From: Fischerella sp. JS2
GTDB taxonomy: Bacteria > Cyanobacteriota > Cyanobacteriia > Cyanobacteriales > Nostocaceae
Length of the DNA stretch: 64,000 nucleotides
NCBI RefSeq assembly: GCF_032393985.1
Contig: NZ_CP135918.1
Location: 2,356,001-2,420,000, forward strand
Reading direction: 5' to 3'
Made by a program: the position numbers and the translations under genes. The notes beneath the pieces were generated by a model. That model searched no databases. It had not been told where the DNA came from and saw only the letters and a program-made list of their open reading frames with translations. Of the stretch, positions 27,875 through 36,348 are shown piece by piece (the stretch's first letter is position 1; the number at the start of each line of letters is the position of its first letter).

Positions 27875-28414
27875 ATGAAAGTCTTTACCCCTTATACATT
27901 CTGTCTTCTACCTCCTGCCTCCTACTTTCAAAGGAGTGTAAGATACTTTATTTACGCGATCGCCTTATCTGTAATTCTGGGAGGCTGTAGAACAACTCCT
28001 GGTTTCCACACTTCCAATCACACTTGGAAAACCTATAGAAATGCTCGGTATGGCTTTAAATTTCCTTATCCCAGCACCTGGAAATCTTTGCCATCAGACA
28101 ATGCCGACGGCATCGTTTTGATTTCCCCAAGAAACAACACTGTAGAGATTCGCAGTTGGGCAGGAATGCAACTGCCAGAAGATATAACCCAAGACAAAAA
28201 GGGCAAAACATCAATAAGTCCCAACTTTACAACTACCCAAGGAGTCGCTGGAGTGCTAACGGTAGAAGTCAGGCAAAAAGAAAGTGTAATCACACTGCAA
28301 TTAGCCCAAGGAAAACTGAAATACTACTGGCAGGGAAAAGCACCTAGCCAAGAATTTAGTAGCTACTACCGCTTTTTTTCTTACATCGCTAGCAACTATA
28401 AAATTGGTCAATAG
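27875..28414 (+). CDS. PsbP-like lipoprotein
   Basis: A 179-residue protein with a hydrophobic signal segment (YFIYAIALSVILGGC) ending in a lipobox (LGGC, Cys38). The mature part begins the PsbP-like fold: YRNARYGFKFPYPSTWK, with a later YYWQGKAPSQEFSSYYRFFS. PsbP-like proteins (CyanoP and relatives) associate with photosystem II assembly or other thylakoid processes; other PsbP-domain proteins have unknown roles. The start is the only available ATG, with a long n-region. Confidence 0.75.
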   Translation: MKVFTPYTFCLLPPASYFQRSVRYFIYAIALSVILGGCRTTPGFHTSNHTWKTYRNARYGFKFPYPSTWKSLPSDNADGIVLISPRNNTVEIRSWAGMQLPEDITQDKKGKTSISPNFTTTQGVAGVLTVEVRQKESVITLQLAQGKLKYYWQGKAPSQEFSSYYRFFSYIASNYKIGQ

Positions 28415-28601
28415 TCAATGATCAACAGTTAGTAGTTAGTTGTTGTTAGCCATGCTCAATGCCCCCACTTAAAGCACACCTCACACCTCTTCCTAAGTTT
28501 TTAATTTTTAATTTTTAATTTTTAATTGTTTACTCCCCAATCCCTAATCTTCATGGCCTAGAGGTGACACAAACCTGATAGATTTAGCTATCAGCGAGTA
28601 A

Positions 28602-29768
<1,167 letters not shown>

Positions 29769-29774
29769 CGAACC

Positions 29775-30071
29775 ATGAATATGCGATCGCTTGTTCTGTT
29801 TGTGTTTGTTGTGTTGCCTGGTGTGGCATTTAGTAGCATTAGTCTTTACTATCTGTTTCCTGAATGGACAACACTGGATGCAGCTCATAAAAATTATCAA
29901 CAAGTGGCAAAGTCTCCATCTGCAAAGGTGGGTGACTTACTCATTGCCCAAGCCGCAGAAAACAGACACAGAATCAATTGCTTTGCTGAAGGAGTCGGAG
30001 TTTTGTTAGGTGTGGCGATCACTGCCATTGGTATTCATGGTATTTGCATCCTGCCTAACAAGACATTTTGA
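29775..30071 (+). CDS. Small two-helix membrane protein between sqdB and sqdX
   Basis: A 98-residue protein with an N-terminal hydrophobic segment (LVLFVFVVLPGVAFSSISLY) and a C-terminal one (GVGVLLGVAITAIGIHGICI) around a polar, helix-prone loop. It starts 6 bp after sqdB, so it is almost certainly co-transcribed and perhaps translationally coupled. No named family is recognised. Placement suggests a link with sulfolipid synthesis at the membrane, but that is inference. Confidence 0.75.
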   Translation: MNMRSLVLFVFVVLPGVAFSSISLYYLFPEWTTLDAAHKNYQQVAKSPSAKVGDLLIAQAAENRHRINCFAEGVGVLLGVAITAIGIHGICILPNKTF

Positions 30072-30672
30072 CCGCACCAATTTTAGATTTTGGATTTTGG
30101 ATTAAGATTGCAATCCGTCTTGAAAAGCTTTGAGGTTTCCTCCGGGACGCTGCTTTGTAGACGCCCACAGAGCGGTTTCTCGTTAGAGTACGACCTAAGC
30201 CCTAGCACCCTTATGGGAAGCCACTTCGTGTCTACAAACTTTTCGCAAAATCGCTTGCTCCAAAATCCAAAATTGATTGACTTCAATCACACTTAGAACA
30301 CAGGGTAAAACCTGAATGAGGCTGGTTACACAACCCTATTTCACTCAAGTTAGTTGCTGGCCTAAAACTGGTCGTCACATTTTCGCACAATATGACGACC
30401 AGTCTGTTGTTTATACATTGGTACAGCACCAATACCATTCGGTTAAGAGGTAAACAAGAAAGGGAAAGGAAGAACAACAAATGTTTTTACACCCTTCACT
30501 TTTAACCCAACCGTATTGGAACATGGTAAAAGTCACTAAGTAGAGAGCAACTGATAACTGTTGATGTGTGAAATTGATTGTAGTGCATGAGACAGTTTAC
30601 GCTGTAAGTAATGCTGAAATTGCCCAGAAGCTGGAATTATCTGAACACCCTGCCTGTAGTGAATGATATTTT
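30072..30672. other. sqdB-sqdX intergenic region
   Basis: No gene. The first part is occupied by dispersed repeat copy A. At 30360-30405 there is an inverted arrangement (ACTGGTCGTCA near 30366 and TGACGACCAGT near 30392) that can form a hairpin with an 11-bp stem. The rest is the likely sqdX leader. Confidence 0.5.
30112..30273 (+). repeat. Dispersed repeat family, copy A
   Basis: About 162 bp. It matches copy B at both ends: AATCCGTCTTGAAAAGCTTT at the start, and CCCTAGCACCCTTATGGGAA through TTTCGCAAAATC and CCAAAATT at the end. A middle insert (TTGTAGACGCCCACAGAGCG onward) of about 40 bp is absent from copy B. Confidence 0.75.
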
Positions 30673-31806
30673 ATGAGGATTGCTCTTTTTACCGAAACCT
30701 TTCTGCCTAAGGTTGACGGCATTGTCACACGCCTACGTCATACTATTGAACATTTACAACGCAGTGGCGACCAAGTACTAGTCATTTGTCCGGATGGTGG
30801 TATTACAGAATACAAACAAGCCAAAATATATGGTGTCTCTGGCTTTCCGCTGCCTCTGTATCCTGAGTTAAAAATGGCACTACCTCGCCCAGCCATTGGT
30901 CAGATTTTGGAACAGTTTCAGCCAGATATTATTCATGTAGTCAACCCAGCAGTTTTGGGATTAGCTGGTATATTCTATAGCAAGGTGCTTGATATTCCCT
31001 TAGTGGCTTCTTATCATACCCACTTGCCTCAATATCTCCAGCATTACGGCTTGGGAATGCTAGAAGGGTTATTGTGGGAATTACTTAAAGCAGGTCACAA
31101 TCAAGCAGCTTTAAATTTATGTACCTCTACAGCAATGATGGAGGAACTCACAACCCACGGTATTGAAAGAGTAAACTTGTGGCAGAGGGGAGTAGACACA
31201 GAAACATTTCATCCTAGCTTAGTCTCCGAGGAAATGCGATCGCATCTGTCCCAAAATCACCCAGATAGTCCCTTGTTATTATACGTTGGACGTCTTTCTG
31301 CTGAAAAAGAAATTGAGCGGATCAAACCCATACTCGAAGCTATCCCCACAGCTAGGCTGGCATTAGTGGGAGATGGACCCCACCGCCAAGCCTTAGAAAA
31401 GCACTTTGCCGACACAAACACTCATTTTGTTGGCTACCTGGTTGGCAAAGAATTAGCTTCAGCTTTTGCTAGTGCTGATGCCTTTATTTTCCCTTCTCGC
31501 ACAGAAACATTGGGTCTAGTACTTCTAGAAGCAATGGCGGCGGGTTGTCCAGTAGTAGCAGCCTGTTCTGGTGGCATTCCAGATATTGTGACAGATGGTG
31601 TCAATGGATACCTTTTTGCTCCTGATACTGGTGATGAAGGTGCGATCGCTGCTACGCTTCGCCTACTAGAAATGAAACAAGAACGAGAATCTATTCGTCA
31701 AAATGCCCGCCGAGAAGCTGAACGCTGGGGATGGGCAGCTGCCACTCGTCAGTTGCAAGATTACTACCAAAAGGTAATTTATTCTGAATTACTGAAAGCA
31801 GCGTAA
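30673..31806 (+). CDS. sqdX: Sulfoquinovosyltransferase SqdX
   Basis: A 377-residue GT4 glycosyltransferase that moves sulfoquinovose from UDP-sulfoquinovose to diacylglycerol, the last step of SQDG synthesis. The N-terminus MRIALFTETFLPKVDGIVTR and the acceptor-domain ASYHTHLPQYLQHYGLG match SqdX. The donor site has LYVGRLSAEKEIERIKP and SRTETLGLVLLEAMAAGCPV (E-x7-E). It lies with sqdB in one direction, supporting the assignment. Confidence 0.93.
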   Translation: MRIALFTETFLPKVDGIVTRLRHTIEHLQRSGDQVLVICPDGGITEYKQAKIYGVSGFPLPLYPELKMALPRPAIGQILEQFQPDIIHVVNPAVLGLAGIFYSKVLDIPLVASYHTHLPQYLQHYGLGMLEGLLWELLKAGHNQAALNLCTSTAMMEELTTHGIERVNLWQRGVDTETFHPSLVSEEMRSHLSQNHPDSPLLLYVGRLSAEKEIERIKPILEAIPTARLALVGDGPHRQALEKHFADTNTHFVGYLVGKELASAFASADAFIFPSRTETLGLVLLEAMAAGCPVVAACSGGIPDIVTDGVNGYLFAPDTGDEGAIAATLRLLEMKQERESIRQNARREAERWGWAAATRQLQDYYQKVIYSELLKAA

Positions 31807-31921
31807 TTTGATTATGGATTTTGGATTGGGATGCATGTAGTAGTTAATTGTTGATTTCTAATTACTATAAAACATTAACTATTACCTGGTTACTAGTCCA
31901 AAATCTAAATCTAAAATTTAA

Positions 31922-32044
31922 AATCCGTCTTGAAAAGCTTTGAGGTTCCCTCCGGGACGCTGCGCGAACGCCGGAAGCCCTAGCACCCTTATGGGAAGCC
32001 ACTTCGTGTCTACAAACTTTTCGCAAAATCTAAAATCCAAAATT
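31922..32044 (+). repeat. Dispersed repeat family, copy B
   Basis: About 123 bp. It is nearly identical to copy A over its first 45 bp and its last 70 bp. It ends two bases before the ATG of the cyclase gene, so it forms the whole translation initiation region. Confidence 0.75.
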
Positions 32045-32046
32045 TC

Positions 32047-34605
32047 ATGTCACTTCTAAATACTGGTAGTGTCCTAGCTACATTAACCGAACTGACTCAA
32101 GTTAATCGCACTCACGCTTTATTACGTCGGGTTAAAGACCTTTCTGTTAATGAATTTGTTTGCTTACTAGATTTTATTACTGCGGAATTTCAGCAATTTC
32201 TGCGGGCAATTGAACTGATAAATAACGAAGCCTTAGAAACAATGTTGGAGAAAGTTTTAGAGGCTATTACATTAAAAATAGGTCAAATTCTCCAAGCTGA
32301 ACATACTACTATTTTTTTAGTAGACAAGGATAAAGGTCAACTTTGGACAAAAATTATTCAAGATAATATTCATAAGCCTTTAGAAATTCGTATTCCGATT
32401 ACTGTTGGTATCCCTGGTTATGTTGCTAGTACAGGTGAATATTTAAATATATCTGATACTGCTACTCATTCTCTGTTTAGCTCAGATTTAGAAAAACAAA
32501 TGGGCTATAAGATTGATAATCTTTTATGTATGCCAGTTTTAAGCAGTAAAAATCAAGTTGTTGCTGTAGTACAACTAGCAAACAAAGCTGGAAATATCCC
32601 TTTTGATAGTGAAGATGAAGAACGGTTTCGGGATTTTGCTTCTGCTATAGGTATTATCTTAGAAAGTTGTCAATCTTTCTATGTTGCAGCGCGCAATCAA
32701 AGGGGTGCAACAGCGCTTTTGCGGGCAACTCAAACACTAGGGCAAAGTCTAGACTTAGAAGCGACTTTGCAAATAGTGATGGAACAAGCAAGAATTTTGA
32801 TGCAAGCAGACCGCAGTACACTATTTTTATATCGTAAGGAAATGGGAGAACTCTGGACAAAAATAGCGGCGGCAGATGGCAAAAAAATGATGGAAATTCG
32901 CATTCCCGCTAACCGTGGGATTGTTGGCTATGTAGCTTCTACAGGTGAAGCACTGAATATTCCTGATGCTTATAAAGATCCCCGTTTTGACCCCAGTACA
33001 GATAAAAAAACTGGATATGTAACTCGCAATATTTTATGTTTACCAGTATTTAATTCTGCTAATGAATTAATTGGTGTGACACAATTAATTAATAAACAGC
33101 AAGGTAGTTTTAGTGCTTCAGATGAAGAATTTATGCGGGCTTTTAATATTCAAGCTGGAATCGCTTTAGAAAATGCCCGTTTATTTGAAAATGTACTATT
33201 AGAAAAACAATATCAAAAAGATATTCTCCAAAGTCTTTCCGATGCGGTAATTTCTACAGACATGGAAGGTTGCATCGTGACTATCAATGATGCAGCTTTA
33301 GAATTGCTGGGTTGTCCCTTAACAGATGGAAATGCTAAACATAATAAACTTGCCTGGGAACAAAATATAATTGGTCGCTTTGTGTGGGAGGTTGTACCAA
33401 TTGATAATTTGCAGATGCGACTGCAAGATAGTTTAAAAATAGGTGCAAGACATTATGTGCCGGAGCAAAGTTTGACGGTAGGATTATATTTAGATACTAC
33501 AGACCAAGATACCAAGACTTACATTTTAGCAATTCGCGATCGCACTCAAACTGATCTTTTTATTCCCTGGAACCAACCTTTAACCCCGCAATCAAAGTTA
33601 CTCAGTGCTGATAGTGTTAATCAAATTGAACGTAGCATTAACTTAACTGTTAACCCTCTGACAAACCCAGAAGGAGGGGTGCGAGGTGGCTTGGTAGTTT
33701 TAGAAGACATCAGCCAGGAAAAGCGGATGAAAAATACTATGTACCGCTACCTAACTCCTCGTGTCGCTGAACAAGTTATGGCATTAGGAGAAGATGCTTT
33801 AATGGTGGGTGAACGCAAAGAAGTCACCATTTTGTTTTCTGATATCAGAGGTTACACTACTCTGACAGAAAATTTCGGTGCGGCTGAGGTGGTATCGCTG
33901 CTAAACCAGTATTTTGAAACTATGGTAGAGGCGGTATTTAATCACGAAGGTACTCTCGATAAGTTCATTGGCGATGCTTTAATGGCGGTGTTTGGTGCGC
34001 CACTCCCGCTTACAGAAAATCATGCTTGGAAAGCTGTGCAAGCTGCTTTGGAAATGCGACAGCGATTAGAAGAATTTAACCAACGACGCGTGATTCAAGA
34101 ACAACCCAAAATTTATATTGGTATTGGGATTAGTTCCGGGGAAGTAGTTTCAGGCAATATCGGTTCTCACAAACGTATGGATTATACGGTCATCGGTGAT
34201 GGTGTAAACTTAAGCTCGCGTTTAGAAGCAATCACAAAGGAATATGGCTGTGATATCATTGTCAGTGAATTTACTTATCAATTATGCCGCGATCGCATTT
34301 GGGTGCGCGAATTAGATAAAATTCGCGTCAAAGGTAAACATCAGGCTGTGAATATTTATGAATTAATAGGCGATCGCACTACCTATTTAGACGCCACAAC
34401 CCACGAATTTCTCTGTTTCTACCATGCTGGACGGGACGCCTATCTTAATCGCAATTTTGAAAGTGCGATCGTCTACTTTGAAGCAGCAAAAAGAATCCGA
34501 CCAATAGATCAGGCTGTTGATATTCACCTAGAACGCGCTCGTAATTACCTCAAGCAAAGTCTACCAAACTCTTGGGATGGAGTTTGGACAATGATGAATA
34601 AATAA
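32047..34605 (+). CDS. Class III adenylate cyclase, GAF-GAF-PAS-catalytic (CyaB1-like)
   Basis: An 852-residue protein: two GAF domains (about 65-215 and 235-385, each with an NKFDE-like motif, NK...F..SDEE in the second), a PAS domain (about 390-560), the cyclase domain (about 585-775) and a short helical/TPR-like tail. Metal-binding Asp residues lie in LFSDIRGYT and GDALMAVFG, the purine-specifying Lys in LDKFIGD, and the transition-state Arg in NLSSRLEA. Architecture and length match Anabaena CyaB1, whose GAF-B binds cAMP and activates it. The ATG at 32047 lacks a ribosome binding site because repeat copy B abuts it. Confidence 0.92.
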   Translation: MSLLNTGSVLATLTELTQVNRTHALLRRVKDLSVNEFVCLLDFITAEFQQFLRAIELINNEALETMLEKVLEAITLKIGQILQAEHTTIFLVDKDKGQLWTKIIQDNIHKPLEIRIPITVGIPGYVASTGEYLNISDTATHSLFSSDLEKQMGYKIDNLLCMPVLSSKNQVVAVVQLANKAGNIPFDSEDEERFRDFASAIGIILESCQSFYVAARNQRGATALLRATQTLGQSLDLEATLQIVMEQARILMQADRSTLFLYRKEMGELWTKIAAADGKKMMEIRIPANRGIVGYVASTGEALNIPDAYKDPRFDPSTDKKTGYVTRNILCLPVFNSANELIGVTQLINKQQGSFSASDEEFMRAFNIQAGIALENARLFENVLLEKQYQKDILQSLSDAVISTDMEGCIVTINDAALELLGCPLTDGNAKHNKLAWEQNIIGRFVWEVVPIDNLQMRLQDSLKIGARHYVPEQSLTVGLYLDTTDQDTKTYILAIRDRTQTDLFIPWNQPLTPQSKLLSADSVNQIERSINLTVNPLTNPEGGVRGGLVVLEDISQEKRMKNTMYRYLTPRVAEQVMALGEDALMVGERKEVTILFSDIRGYTTLTENFGAAEVVSLLNQYFETMVEAVFNHEGTLDKFIGDALMAVFGAPLPLTENHAWKAVQAALEMRQRLEEFNQRRVIQEQPKIYIGIGISSGEVVSGNIGSHKRMDYTVIGDGVNLSSRLEAITKEYGCDIIVSEFTYQLCRDRIWVRELDKIRVKGKHQAVNIYELIGDRTTYLDATTHEFLCFYHAGRDAYLNRNFESAIVYFEAAKRIRPIDQAVDIHLERARNYLKQSLPNSWDGVWTMMNK

Positions 34606-34670
34606 GAATGAGAGACAGAGGACGTAAAGACGTGGTGAATAGCTAATGACAAGTGAAAATTGACTATTGA

Positions 34671-34937
34671 CTATTCTGGTTGATTACCATCATCATCCAT
34701 TCGGAAAGGATTTTCACCAATTCTTAACTGTTTTTTTGCTTGTTTCAAACTTTTCCAAAGATCCTTGATGTTCTCATAGGCCTCTTCAGGAGAAATTTTA
34801 CCAGCTGTCTCCAGATTGCAGATATAGCTGACTTTTTGGGCAAATTCTTGCAAATTAGCATTGAATACCAAATTTTCTGGCTTTACCTGACCGTAGTAGC
34901 GACCCCGAGGATAAAGAAAATCATCTTTGTTAGCCAA
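34671..34937 (-). CDS. Small conserved cyanobacterial protein (paralogue of 62825-63085)
   Basis: An 88-residue protein with FLYPRGRYYGQVKPENLVFN, then ANLQEFAQKVSYICNLETAG, KISPEEAYENIKDLWKSLKQ and a polar tail. The second copy at 62825-63085 is about 60 percent identical over the core. I recall such proteins as DUF7219-like and sometimes mislabelled as synthases; no enzyme motif is visible. It lies convergent to the cyclase gene. Confidence 0.85.
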   Translation of the reverse strand: MANKDDFLYPRGRYYGQVKPENLVFNANLQEFAQKVSYICNLETAGKISPEEAYENIKDLWKSLKQAKKQLRIGENPFRMDDDGNQPE

Positions 34938-35426
34938 TTTTCACCTCATTGTTTTTAATCTCAAACTGAACTACTAAGAATTCTTGTATTTGTCTCAAAA
35001 TATGAGAACTGATAGACGATAAAGGCTAAAGGATTTTTTTGTTCCTCACTTTTTAACCTTTACCCAAACACTTGCCAATGTCAATTTTGGCAAAGATTTA
35101 TTATTTCGTTTTGAGTAAGTTTGCCGATCTTTCAGAATTTTTGTTAAATACTAATCGTATTTAACTTTAATTAGTAGATTGAATGTAACTGTATTAATTT
35201 ATACATTAGACTTAATTTATATTTATTGTGACAAATAGTTACCACTTCTAGGAATATAAACAATACATAATTTATGTTAAATTCCCACCATTAGTTTATG
35301 CATCTATCTTTCGTCAACAGTTTTACTTAAGTATTTTACTGATGACTAATAGCTAAAAACAAAAGATAAAATGGTTAAGCTTAAATGCATAAAAGCCAGC
35401 CATTGAACCTAAATTTACTTCCTGCC
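34938..35426. other. Divergent intergenic region before purC
   Basis: AT-rich, no gene supported. It must contain the promoters of the small conserved gene (minus) and purC (plus). No NtcA or HLR1 pattern was noticed. Confidence 0.35.
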
Positions 35427-36164
35427 ATGACTGCCCAAACTAAGCTATACGAAGGCAAAGCCAAAATTATTTATCCTACAGATAACCCGGAAATTTTATT
35501 GGCTGTTTTTAAAGATGATGCGACAGCATTTAACGCTCAAAAACGCGGCAGTATCGAAAATAAAGGAAACATAAACAATATCATCTCTAGTAAAATATTT
35601 CAACAGCTAGAGGCTCTTGGTGTCAAGACCCACTTTATTGATAGTCCTGCTCCCAATCAAATGCGAATCAAGGCAGTAAAAATATTGCCATTGGAAGTAG
35701 TTGTCAGGAACATTGCTGCGGGTAGCCTTTGTCAACAAACAGGATTACCTTTGGGAACTGTACTCAAGATGCCATTGGTGGAATTTTATTACAAAAATGA
35801 CCAATTGGGAGATCCTTTGTTGACGCGCGATCGCATACTGCTGATGGAATTAGCAACTCCGGAACAAGTTGACAGTATAATCCATCTTGCATTGCAAATT
35901 AACGAATTTCTCAAAGAGTTTTTCCAGGGATGTGGCATTACCTTAGTGGACTTCAAACTAGAATTTGGTTTGGACTCACAACAGCAGTTGCTATTAGCAG
36001 ATGAGATTAGTCCTGATACTTGTCGTTTATGGGACATATCCGCAGGGGATGACCCTAACCGTCGTGTACTAGATAAAGACCGCTTTCGCAGGGATTTAGG
36101 CAATGTTGAGGATGCTTACCAGGAGGTTTTAACAAGAGTGCTAGAAGCAGTGGAAAAAGGGTAA
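35427..36164 (+). CDS. purC: Phosphoribosylaminoimidazole-succinocarboxamide synthase
   Basis: SAICAR synthetase joins CAIR and aspartate with ATP in purine synthesis. The 245-residue product opens MTAQTKLYEGKAKIIYPTDN and has KRGSIENKGNINN, EVVVRNIAAGSLCQQTGLP, LVDFKLEFG and LADEISPDTCRLWD. A start 14 codons upstream exists, but the ATG at 35427 gives the family N-terminus. It is followed by a GGGGAGGT tandem repeat and omp85. Confidence 0.95.
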   Translation: MTAQTKLYEGKAKIIYPTDNPEILLAVFKDDATAFNAQKRGSIENKGNINNIISSKIFQQLEALGVKTHFIDSPAPNQMRIKAVKILPLEVVVRNIAAGSLCQQTGLPLGTVLKMPLVEFYYKNDQLGDPLLTRDRILLMELATPEQVDSIIHLALQINEFLKEFFQGCGITLVDFKLEFGLDSQQQLLLADEISPDTCRLWDISAGDDPNRRVLDKDRFRRDLGNVEDAYQEVLTRVLEAVEKG

Positions 36165-36180
36165 TTAGGGGTGTGGGAGG

Positions 36181-36220
36181 TGGGGAGGTGGGGAGGTGGG
36201 GAGGTGGGGAGGTGGGGAGT
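36181..36220. repeat. Tandem 8-bp repeat TGGGGAGG
   Basis: Five perfect-phase units of TGGGGAGG/T follow one imperfect unit just after purC. Confidence 0.9.
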
Positions 36221-36242
36221 GTGAACAACTAACCACTATTGT

Positions 36243-36270
36243 AGAGACGCGATGTTCCTCGCGTCTCTAC
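36243..36270 (+). repeat. GTAGAGACGCGA palindrome
   Basis: GTAGAGACGCGA and TCGCGTCTCTAC form a perfect 12-bp stem around a short TGTTCC loop, between purC and omp85. The half-site recurs at 58161. It may act as the purC terminator. Confidence 0.7.
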
Positions 36271-36348
36271 TAACCACTAACTACTAACTACTAACCCAAC
36301 AACCAACAACTAACTTTGATATAAAGCAAAATCTTTCTTTGATGGTGC

